Source of the DNA: Verrucomicrobiales bacterium
GTDB taxonomy: Bacteria > Verrucomicrobiota > Verrucomicrobiia > Verrucomicrobiales > DEV007
Direction of reading: 5' to 3'
Assembly: GCA_017991025.1 (NCBI GenBank)
Contig: JAGNMT010000279.1
Coordinates: forward strand, 1 to 5,539
DNA: 5,539 nt
Part shown: piece by piece, positions 1 to 5,539 of the stretch
How positions within the stretch are numbered: the stretch's first letter is position 1
How the letters are laid out: every line of letters starts with the position of its first letter
The notes under the pieces: model-generated
Database searches by the model: none
What the model was told of the DNA's origin: nothing
What the model saw: the letters and a program-made list of their open reading frames with translations, nothing else
Program-made: the position numbers and the translations under genes

Positions 1-596
1 ACGTCCATGTGGGCGAAACCTTTCTGCTGGCGGTAGCTGATCGCCCGGTCAGTGAAGAGGGAGGCGAGGCAACGGCGGCAGGTGTCGAGTAGATCAGCCC
101 GCCCGTGCACGTTCAGGTAGGTTTCCTGTTGGCCCGCAAAACTCGCATCCGGGAGGTCTTCCGCCGTGGCGCTGCTGCGGACCGCGACGTCCGTTTCGTC
201 GAGACCATAGCGCCGACTCAACTCCCCGTAGGCGTCCAGGATAGCATTCCGCACGTCGGCGGAAAACTCTCCCGCGAGAATGGCGGCGCGGATCGCCCGG
301 CCCGTTTCAGCGAGAGTGGATTCGCCGCTGTCGAGACGCCCGAGTTCATGGCGAATGGGGCCCTCCAGCTGATTGTGAGTCAGGAAATCGCGGTAGGCAT
401 CGGCCGTCACGGCAAACCCGTCGGGCACGCGGATTCCCTGATCGCCGAGGTGGCGGATCATCTCCCCGAGTGATGCCGTCTTCCCCCCGACGACGGGAAC
501 ATCCTTATTCGTGAGGTCGCTAAACCACCGCAAGTAGCGGTAGTTGCCAGCCGTTGGATTCTTCTCTGAAGCGGCGTTCTGGATTTCGGGGTTCAT
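1..596 (-). CDS. ppsA: Phosphoenolpyruvate synthase, N-terminal part (cut by window edge)
   Basis: Read on the minus strand from ATG at 596-594, the frame is open for 198 codons and leaves the window without a stop. PEP synthase converts pyruvate, ATP and water to PEP, AMP and phosphate in the cytoplasm for gluconeogenesis. The visible part is the ATP-grasp-like nucleotide-binding domain shared with pyruvate phosphate dikinase. It contains VGGKTASLGEM at about residues 36-46 (Lys39 matches the conserved ATP-binding lysine), VPDGFAVTADAY at 57-68, VAVRSSATAEDLPDASFAGQ at 137-156 (Arg140 in the conserved RSS segment), and CLASLFTDRAISYRQQKGF at 176-194. The family is about 800 residues, so roughly three quarters is missing, including the phospho-histidine and PEP-binding domains. 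No upstream in-frame ATG or GTG was found and no clear Shine-Dalgarno precedes the start. It is divergent from the oxidoreductase gene. PPDK is the alternative, but the spacing and motifs fit PEP synthase better. Confidence 0.93.
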   Translation of the reverse strand, partial: MNPEIQNAASEKNPTAGNYRYLRWFSDLTNKDVPVVGGKTASLGEMIRHLGDQGIRVPDGFAVTADAYRDFLTHNQLEGPIRHELGRLDSGESTLAETGRAIRAAILAGEFSADVRNAILDAYGELSRRYGLDETDVAVRSSATAEDLPDASFAGQQETYLNVHGRADLLDTCRRCLASLFTDRAISYRQQKGFAHMD

Positions 597-706
597 TGCG
601 ATCAGGGTATTTTTACTTTCTTCACCTTCACTGACGGCTCATTGATTCGGGTGACCAAACGCGTGACTCTTTCTGACTAGATCACTTCCCCTCCGTTTCT
701 GCGCTT

Positions 707-737
707 CGGTAATTGCGAATTTCCGTGCGGTAATTGC
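707..737. repeat. Direct repeat CGGTAATTGC, two copies 21 bp apart
   Basis: CGGTAATTGC occurs at 707-716 and again at 728-737. The 21-bp start-to-start distance is about two turns of the DNA helix, which would put both copies on the same face. This is typical of a regulator binding as a tandem dimer, and the location between divergent genes fits. The regulator is unknown and no functional claim goes beyond the arrangement. Confidence 0.4.
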
Positions 738-764
738 ACTTTCAAAGAATCGAACAGGAGCGGG

Positions 765-782
765 GCGCGGTCATGAGCGCGC
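765..782. promoter_or_regulatory. 18-bp imperfect palindrome, operator-like
   Basis: GCGCGGTCATGAGCGCGC has dyad symmetry with eight of nine base pairs matching. The single mismatch is G770 against G777, and the centre is the perfect palindrome TCATGA. Its size and symmetry suit a homodimeric helix-turn-helix repressor. It lies in the divergent intergenic region, upstream of the oxidoreductase gene. As RNA it could form only a stem with a very small loop, so a DNA operator is the more natural reading. Confidence 0.35.
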
Positions 783-834
783 AAATCCGTATTTGTCTCA
801 TCAATCGCGGGCCGTCATGCTGTGGTCGTTGATA

Positions 835-858
835 GTGCTCTCGGAAAACGAGTGGCAC
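835..858 (+). other. Hairpin in the probable leader of the oxidoreductase gene
   Basis: GTGC-T-CTCG (835-843) can pair with CGAG-T-G-g-CAC (849-858) around the loop GAAAA. This gives eight pairs, one T-T mismatch and one bulged G at 855. It ends 37 nt before the ATG at 896. No T-run follows, so it is not an intrinsic terminator. It could be a leader RNA structure or a protein-binding dyad. The fold was done by hand. Confidence 0.3.
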
Positions 859-895
859 ACCCCTTCACCAACTTTGCGAAACCCGCCAATTGATC

Positions 896-2257
896 ATGAA
901 TCCTGAATTGCCAATCACGTCATCTCTCAGCCGCCGGAATTTTCTTGCCGATAGCGGGAAAGCAGCGGCTGCCTCTGTCCTGGCCGGGGTCGCGATTCCT
1001 GCGGTCCACGCCGCCGGTAGTGACGGAATCCGGCTTGCTTTGATAGGCTGTGGTGGTCGCGGCAGCGGTGCGGTCGCGAATGCGATGGCTGCTGATGACG
1101 GTGTCTCGCTTACGGCGATGGCGGACCTTTTCGAGAATCGACTCGAGTCCTCCCGCGCGGCCCTTGAGAAAAACTTCAAAGAACGAGCCGTCGTCGCAGC
1201 GGAGAATCGTTTCATCGGTTTTGATGCTTTCAAGCGGGCGATCGATACACTGCGTCCGGGATCGGGCGATATTGCCATGATCACCGGTTACGCGGCCTTC
1301 CGTCCGCAGCAGTTGGAGTATGCGGTCTCGCGTGGCGTAAATGTCTTTATGGAGAAATCCTTTGCGGTCGATCCTCCGGGGGTGCGTCGAATTCTTAAAG
1401 CGGCTGAGGAGGCGGAGGGCCGGGGGCTGAAGATTGCCGCCGGGGTGATGAGCCGGCACTCGGTGAACCGTCAGGAGCTGATGCGCCGAATCGGGGAAGG
1501 GGAGATTGGCGATATCCAGAGCATTCGCGCCTACCGCATGGGGCCTTCGGGGCCGCTTGGTCCGAAGCCGGATGATAAGACGGATCTCGAATGGCAACTC
1601 CGCAATTTCACCAAGTTTTTGTGGGTATCCGGCGGGCTTTGGTCGGAAATGGACATTCACCAGATCGACGAGATATGCTGGTTGAAGGGGGAATACCCGG
1701 TCTCTGCGCACGGGATCGGAGGGAGGGCCTTTAACAACACGGATTGCGGCCAGAATCTCGATTCCTATTCGGTGGAGTGGACCTTTGCCGACGGCACCAA
1801 GGCCTACGATGTGGTTCGCTACATTCCGAAGTGCCACGATGATTTCGCGACCTATGTGCACGGCACAAAACGGGCGGCACAGTTCTCCGGCAATATCCAT
1901 GCGGGTACTGTCAGGATATTCAACGATCAGCGCATCGGGCCCGAGCATATTCTCTGGAAGGCCCCCGATGAGGCGCTCACTCCCTGGCAGGCGCAGTGGA
2001 ATGATTTTACAAAAGCGATCCGGGAGGATCTGCCTTTTAATCAGGCGAAGCGGGCGGGGCTTACCAATCTAACGGCGATCATGGGTCGGGCCGCCGTTCA
2101 CATGGGGCAGGTCATTACCTGGGATCAGGCGATGGCGTCGGAGTTTCAGTTTAATCCCGGGACCGACAATCTCAACTACGACAGTGAGGCGCCGATCACT
2201 GCGGATGCGAAAGGGCAATACCCTGTGCCGGTACCGGGACTCTGGAAAGAGATTTGA
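896..2257 (+). CDS. Tat-exported Gfo/Idh/MocA-family NAD(P)-dependent oxidoreductase
   Basis: Predicted product of 453 aa. A twin-arginine signal SRRNFL (residues 12-17) is followed by an Ala-rich hydrophobic stretch and a probable cut after AVHA (about residue 39). Export in folded form with bound cofactor is normal for this family. The Rossmann domain starts at IRLALIGCGGRGSG (45-58) with the dinucleotide-binding glycines. The catalytic lysine lies in MEKSFAVDP (Lys154). This motif is usually EKP, so Pro is replaced by Ser. The C-terminal half carries EMDIHQIDEICW (His255, Asp258), matching the family's substrate-side H-x-x-D. Relatives oxidise, reduce or rearrange sugars, inositols and glycosides, and the substrate here cannot be told. 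ATG at 896 is preferred over the TTG at 890 two codons upstream because it is the standard codon and the Tat motif follows either way. No clear Shine-Dalgarno was seen. The next gene starts 58 bp downstream on the same strand, so an operon is plausible. Confidence 0.9.
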   Translation: MNPELPITSSLSRRNFLADSGKAAAASVLAGVAIPAVHAAGSDGIRLALIGCGGRGSGAVANAMAADDGVSLTAMADLFENRLESSRAALEKNFKERAVVAAENRFIGFDAFKRAIDTLRPGSGDIAMITGYAAFRPQQLEYAVSRGVNVFMEKSFAVDPPGVRRILKAAEEAEGRGLKIAAGVMSRHSVNRQELMRRIGEGEIGDIQSIRAYRMGPSGPLGPKPDDKTDLEWQLRNFTKFLWVSGGLWSEMDIHQIDEICWLKGEYPVSAHGIGGRAFNNTDCGQNLDSYSVEWTFADGTKAYDVVRYIPKCHDDFATYVHGTKRAAQFSGNIHAGTVRIFNDQRIGPEHILWKAPDEALTPWQAQWNDFTKAIREDLPFNQAKRAGLTNLTAIMGRAAVHMGQVITWDQAMASEFQFNPGTDNLNYDSEAPITADAKGQYPVPVPGLWKEI

Positions 2258-2277
2258 AATCGGCGGGGGATCAGAGA

Positions 2278-2319
2278 ATGCTTGAACGTCCTCCAGCAAT
2301 TGTCAGTGTGCCATCATGA
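2278..2319 (+). CDS. Possible 13-codon leader ORF overlapping the next start (ATGA)
   Basis: ATG at 2278-2280 opens a short frame (MLERPPAIVSVPS) whose TGA at 2317-2319 overlaps the ATG at 2316-2318 of the following gene. GGGGGA at 2265-2270 lies about 7 nt before the mini-ORF start and is Shine-Dalgarno-like, while the following gene has no such site of its own. This layout is typical of translational coupling. A chance occurrence is quite possible with so short a frame. Confidence 0.2.
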   Translation: MLERPPAIVSVPS

Positions 2320-3431
2320 TCCCGATCTTTTCCAGTGTAGTCCTTGCGATTTCAAGTGCCTTGACGACGTCGGAGTTTGAGACCTTGCATCAGCAGTTGC
2401 AGCCGACCGGGGAGGAAATCTGGCGTTCGATCCCCTGGAAGATTTCGATGCTCGACGCCCAGGCGGCTGCGGTGAGAGAAAAGAAGCCGATTTTCATCTG
2501 GGCGATGGACGGGCATCCGTTGGGGTGCACGTGAAACAACGGTGTGCTCGACCGTGCGTCGACGTTCAGCGATCCGGAAATAGTCCGGCTTTTGAAAACG
2601 GAATTTGTTCCGGTGGCCATCGATCAGGCCTATCAGCGCAGGCAGCAGGATGCCGAGGGCCGGTTCTATCAGAAGATCGCCAATCAGGGACCGCGCAAGG
2701 TGGCTGACGGAACGACTCAGGGCCGGTACATCGCGACTGCTGACGGGATCCTCCTTGGTTTCAACAACAATCGGGACACGGCGCGTTTGTTGGAGATGAT
2801 GCGGGAGGCGTTAAAGACAGCCCGACCTGCCGGTGTTGAAGTCATCGAGGCCGGGCCGTCAGATCCTAAATATGTTTACGGAGTTCCCGAAGGCGGTCTG
2901 GTCGTGCGGGTGAACAGTCGTGTCCTCGGCGGTTACGAAGAGACGACCGACGAATGGAGGAAAATGTTTCAGGAGGGAATGGGTCGCGACAATCTCTGGA
3001 TTCGCCGGGACGAGCATGAGGCTCTTGTGCGCGGCGAGATTCCGGAAGGTCTCCTGATCCGACTCGCTCGGTTTCATCTCGTGGACAATACCCGCGGTGA
3101 ACCGCCGATGTGGGAGGCCGGGGAGATCGTGGATAAGTCGGCGGAACTTAAGGGCGGAAAGCTGGCCGGGCACTTCCATCTCAAGACCGCATCCGGTGAA
3201 CGGGAATTTAAAGTCGACCTGCTCGGGCTTATCGAGGTCAAGGAAGGGAAAATCATCCGCTTCGACCTCGTCGCGAAGGGGCTCTTTCGCGGCGAGGGAA
3301 CTTTCACACGCGGGGCACCGAAAGGAGAGTTCCCGCTTGCAATCGCCTTCCGGCTTGCTGACGGAAGCGATCTCGCTGATGACATTCCGCCGCAGGGATC
3401 CCGCGGGTGGCTGGACGGGTATCTGAAGTGA
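2316..3431 (+). CDS. Candidate selenoprotein: thioredoxin-like N-domain with in-frame TGA (Sec73) plus uncharacterised C-terminal domain
   Basis: The frame runs from ATG 2316 to TGA 3429-3431 with a single internal TGA at 2532-2534. Reading that codon as selenocysteine gives 371 aa. The N-terminus is hydrophobic and may be a signal peptide, but it lacks the usual positive charge. The segment KPIFIWAMDG (57-66) looks like a thioredoxin-fold strand. It leads into HPLGCT-U-NNG with Cys71 and Sec73, then a helix and strand (TFSDPEIVRLLKTEFVPVAI, 83-102), much as in DUF255-type thioredoxin-like proteins. Cys71 is the only cysteine in the protein, so Cys71-x-Sec73 would be its only thiol/selenol pair. 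Residues from about 165 to 371 form a domain I do not recognise, with GHFHLKTASGEREFKVDLLG near its centre. The first ATG is the only start available, because an in-frame TGA lies at 2283-2285. Starting at GTG 2544 would lose the strand and the active site. The alternative is a recently inactivated gene, but the 298 downstream codons remain open with family-like sequence. A SECIS-like hairpin follows the TGA. Confidence 0.72.
2540..2569 (+). promoter_or_regulatory. SECIS-like stem-loop directly downstream of the in-frame TGA
   Basis: Numbering from the base after the TGA, UCGAC (+14 to +18) pairs with GUCGA (+24 to +28) around the 5-nt loop CGUGC (+19 to +23). Below a bulged C at 2547 come G-C and two G-U pairs, then interrupted pairs G2542-C2567 and C2540-G2569. 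Bacterial SECIS elements lie within the coding region just after the UGA and usually carry a G in the first two loop positions. Here that is G2554. E. coli fdhF has its loop at about the same +19 to +23 distance, with a bulged base in the stem. A competing 5-bp hairpin (2539-2543 with 2551-2555) is also possible. Folding was by hand. Confidence 0.55.
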
Positions 3432-3567
3432 TCCGTGGCGGAGGGAGGACAGGGCCTGCCTGCCTGAACCGAATCAGAGAGGTTACTAAAATGGCTTGAT
3501 CCGGCATTTCTTTTGTCAGATTTTTCGTAGACTTGCGGTATATATCGGCCCCCATTTTTTGAGATCT
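3432..3567 (+). other. Spacer between the selenoprotein candidate and the ThuA-SGNH gene
   Basis: 136 bp without a gene. It contains a short tandem run CCTGCCTGCCTG (3455-3466) and then a T-rich, more AT-rich stretch (about 3505-3560) that includes TATATATC at 3539-3546. The composition change suggests that the downstream gene has its own promoter, but no -35/-10 pair with normal spacing was found. There is no intrinsic terminator after 3431. GAG at 3561-3563 is only a weak Shine-Dalgarno candidate for the ATG at 3568. Confidence 0.4.
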
Positions 3568-5539
3568 ATGAAGACAACCCTCGTCGCCTTTGTTTCCCTT
3601 GCCCTCTCCGGCATGACTTCGTTCACCGCTGACTGGCTCCATCTGCCTGCAAAAGAAGGTACCGCCAATGGCAAGAAAATCGTTCTTGTGTCCGGTGATG
3701 AGGAATACCGGACGGAGGAGACGTTCCCGATGCTCGCGAAGATATTGAGCCAGAAGCATGGCTTCGACTGCACGGTGTTGTTTGCGATCAACCCGGAGGG
3801 TGGATACATCGATTCGAACTTTCAGAAGAATATTCCCGGCACCGAGGCGCTGGATTCGGCGGATCTGATGATTATCGGGACGCGCTTTCGCCAGCTCCCG
3901 GACGATCAGTTGGCGCATTTCGCGACTTTTCTCAATGCCGGTAAACCGGTCATCGGGGTCCGCACTGCCACCCATGCCTTTTCCGGAGGGGCAAAGACCG
4001 GCGACTTCAAATGGGCGGAATTCGGCTTGAACATCCTGGGCGAAAAGTGGGTGAATCATCATGGGGCCCACAAAAAGGAAGGTACTCGCGGGGTCGTGGT
4101 GACTTCAAATGGCTCGCACGAGGTGTTGCGTGGTGTGGGTGAGATTTTTGTGACCACCGATGTCTATGGTATTGCGAATTTGGATGAGTACAAGTCGACG
4201 ATACTGCTGCGCGGAGAGGTCACGGAGTCGCTGGATCCATCGTCGAAGGGCGTTGCCGGGAAAAAGAACGATCCGATGATGCCGCTGGCCTGGTTGCGCG
4301 AGTACACTGCTCCAAACGGGACCACCAAAGGGAAAGCGTTTTGCACGACGATGGGCGCGTCGGTTGACTACGCCGATGAGGATCTGCGGCGGCTTACCGT
4401 GAATACCGTGTTTCATCTCCTCGGGATGAAGGTTCCCGATAAGGCCGACGTCGCTTATGTCGATCCCTTCGAGCCTTCTTTTTACAGCGGTCTCGGCAGT
4501 GATCTTTACAAAAAGCTGAATCGCAAACCCGATGACTATGGTCTCGGGAAAAGCCCGGCGACATCGGACCTCAAGATTCCCGGAGTGAAGGCCCTGACAA
4601 AGTCCGAACAGGCCGCTAAGGCAGAGGAAAAGAAGCGCCCCGACAACAGCGGCGACGGTGCTCCGCATGCGCCTGAAGTGGACCCACCCGCCGCGACCAA
4701 AGCCCGTCCGCAGGCCGTTGCGCCCCCGGCAAAGGGTGAGCGTATCGTTCTGATCGGCAACGGACTGGCGGAGCGTGATGCTTATTACAGCCGCATCGAG
4801 ACCGAATTGCAACTGCGCTACCCCGACAGCGAGCTTTTCTTCCGCAATATGGGCCGTCCCGGTGATACGCCCGGATTCCGTCCGCATCCTTCGAGGGTGT
4901 CGCAGTGGGCTTTTCCCGGTGCTGAAAAATTTCGTCCCGAGAACTCGATCCACAACGGCAAAGGTTTCTTCCCGACCCCGGATCAGTGGCTGACGTTTCT
5001 GAAGGCCGATACGGTTGTCGCTTTTTTCGGTTACAATGAATCCTTTGACGGAGCGGATCGCGTTGCCAATTATCAGGCCGAGCTTGAGGCCTTTGTTGTG
5101 CACACCTTGAGTAAAGCCTACAACGGCAAAGAGGCCCCCCGATTGGTTCTCGTCTCGCCTGTCGCGTTCGAGAACCTCAGCGATTCCCGGGATCTGCCGA
5201 ACGGCGAGAAAGAGAACGGTGCTCTGGCCCTTTACTCGGCGGCAATGGAAGCCGTCGCAAAGAAATTCCAACTCACTTTCATCGATCTCTTCAATCCGAC
5301 CAGGGAGTTGTATGCGGCCACCGACAAGCCCCTGACGACAGGAGGATTTATTCCCAACGAGGCCGGCTACGAGAAGCTCGCGGTCATCCTCGCGAACGGG
5401 CTCTATGGCAAGCAGGACCGCCAGTCGAAAGTCTATCCTGACACAGTCCACGCGGCAGTGAAGGACAAGGACTGGTTCTGGAACAACGACTACAATATCC
5501 TCAACGGAGTGCACACGCATGGTCAGCGCTATAATCCTT
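3568..5539 (+). CDS. Secreted ThuA-like / degenerate SGNH fusion, probable N-terminal part of a PVC-type dehydrogenase-heme protein (cut by window edge)
   Basis: 657 codons are visible with no stop. A Sec-type signal (MKTTLVAFVSLALSG) starts the protein, with cleavage near residues 18-21 and no lipobox cysteine. Residues about 36-300 form a ThuA-like domain with a glutamine-amidotransferase-like fold: KKIVLVSGDEEYR (36-48), GVRTATHAF (130-138), the His-rich NHHGAHKK (163-170), and FCTTMGASVDY (258-268). A charged, Pro/Ala-rich linker (about 340-390) leads to an SGNH/GDSL-hydrolase-like domain (392-610). Its block I reads IGNGLAER (396-403), without the nucleophilic Ser of GDSL. Block III reads FFGYNES (486-492) and keeps the Asn. 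The final block TTGGFIPNEAG (590-600) lacks the catalytic His, so hydrolase activity is doubtful. The last residues, KDWFWNNDYNILNGVH, resemble the segment that in PVC bacteria precedes a sorbosone/PQQ-like dehydrogenase with HEAT and CxxCH heme domains in proteins over 1000 aa long. That continuation is inferred. The long minus-strand frames here are antisense shadows. Confidence 0.85.
   Translation, partial: MKTTLVAFVSLALSGMTSFTADWLHLPAKEGTANGKKIVLVSGDEEYRTEETFPMLAKILSQKHGFDCTVLFAINPEGGYIDSNFQKNIPGTEALDSADLMIIGTRFRQLPDDQLAHFATFLNAGKPVIGVRTATHAFSGGAKTGDFKWAEFGLNILGEKWVNHHGAHKKEGTRGVVVTSNGSHEVLRGVGEIFVTTDVYGIANLDEYKSTILLRGEVTESLDPSSKGVAGKKNDPMMPLAWLREYTAPNGTTKGKAFCTTMGASVDYADEDLRRLTVNTVFHLLGMKVPDKADVAYVDPFEPSFYSGLGSDLYKKLNRKPDDYGLGKSPATSDLKIPGVKALTKSEQAAKAEEKKRPDNSGDGAPHAPEVDPPAATKARPQAVAPPAKGERIVLIGNGLAERDAYYSRIETELQLRYPDSELFFRNMGRPGDTPGFRPHPSRVSQWAFPGAEKFRPENSIHNGKGFFPTPDQWLTFLKADTVVAFFGYNESFDGADRVANYQAELEAFVVHTLSKAYNGKEAPRLVLVSPVAFENLSDSRDLPNGEKENGALALYSAAMEAVAKKFQLTFIDLFNPTRELYAATDKPLTTGGFIPNEAGYEKLAVILANGLYGKQDRQSKVYPDTVHAAVKDKDWFWNNDYNILNGVHTHGQRYNP

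Larger units (their letters stand above)
597..895. promoter_or_regulatory. Divergent intergenic region between PEP synthase and the oxidoreductase gene
   Basis: About 300 bp without a convincing gene separate two divergently transcribed genes, so promoters for both directions must lie here unless they are farther inside the genes. I could not find a well-spaced -35/-10 pair in either direction. The region does hold three structured elements, listed separately: a 10-bp direct repeat, an 18-bp imperfect palindrome and a hairpin close to the oxidoreductase start. It has no rRNA, tRNA or recognisable riboswitch. Confidence 0.6.

Noticed and set aside
105..473. 122-codon plus-strand frame at the window start
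   Set aside because: It lies opposite the PEP synthase sequence, which has unmistakable motifs on the minus strand.
800..833. Inverted repeat ATCAA...TTGAT
   Set aside because: Arms of 5 bp with a 24-nt loop are expected by chance.
920..1948. 342-codon open frame on the minus strand
   Set aside because: Antisense shadow of the oxidoreductase gene, rich in Arg, His and Pro with no family features.
2544..3431. Independent gene starting at GTG 2544
   Set aside because: It would begin inside the thioredoxin-like fold, after the active site and first strand. The same frame upstream of the TGA supplies exactly the missing part.
2316..3431. Frameshift explaining the split gene
   Set aside because: Both parts are in the same frame (2316 and 2544 are both multiples of three), so the only interruption is the TGA.
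3448..3466. Possible terminator around CCTGCCTGCCTG
   Set aside because: The CAGG arm could pair with CCTG, but the stem is only 4 bp and no T-run follows directly.
3513..3546. Promoter TTGTCA (3513-3518) with TATATA (3539-3544)
   Set aside because: The 20-bp spacer is too long for a normal sigma-70 promoter and no better pair was found.
3304..4071. 255-codon minus-strand frame spanning the spacer between two genes
   Set aside because: It overlaps the end of the selenoprotein candidate and the start of the ThuA gene in antisense, with no recognisable domain.
4105..5520. 471-codon open frame on the minus strand
   Set aside because: It is antisense to the ThuA-SGNH coding sequence, whose domains and motifs are clear. 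The translation shows no recognisable domain and arises from GC-rich third positions.

Overview
The window looks like chromosomal DNA of a Verrucomicrobiota-type (PVC superphylum) bacterium, with GC-rich third codon positions. The grounds are family-level and not a database match. They are a Tat-exported Gfo/Idh/MocA oxidoreductase, and a secreted ThuA-SGNH fusion whose last visible residues resemble the junction that leads into the 'PVC-type' membrane-bound dehydrogenase/heme-binding giant proteins. Starts lacking clear Shine-Dalgarno sequences also fit.

Layout: positions 596 to 1 on the minus strand carry the N-terminal 198 codons of a phosphoenolpyruvate synthase, cut by the window edge. 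A ~300-bp divergent intergenic region (597-895) follows. It holds a 10-bp direct repeat spaced by two helical turns, an 18-bp near-perfect dyad and a leader hairpin. Three plus-strand genes then run head to tail: a Tat-signal Gfo/Idh/MocA oxidoreductase (896-2257), a gene interrupted in frame by TGA (2316-3431), and a ThuA-SGNH fusion (3568 to beyond 5539, cut by the window edge).

The most interesting item is the middle gene. An in-frame TGA at 2532-2534 lies inside a thioredoxin-like N-terminal domain, at the sequence G-C-T-(TGA)-N-N-G. The same frame stays open for 298 more sense codons and continues the expected helix and strand of the fold. A stem-loop with the geometry of a bacterial SECIS element follows the TGA, with a 5-nt apical loop at +19 to +23 and a G at its second position. 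The simplest reading is a selenoprotein of 371 residues with Sec at residue 73 and Cys71 as its only cysteine. Conventional gene calling would split it into two hypothetical ORFs of 72 and 295 aa. A nonsense-mutated pseudogene is the main alternative. The Sec machinery is not in this window.

The three plus-strand products all appear to be exported, the middle one less certainly. They could form a periplasmic oxidation module for a sugar or polyol, with the Sec/Cys protein as a redox partner. That functional link is inference from gene order alone. The PEP synthase is probably an unrelated neighbour transcribed divergently.
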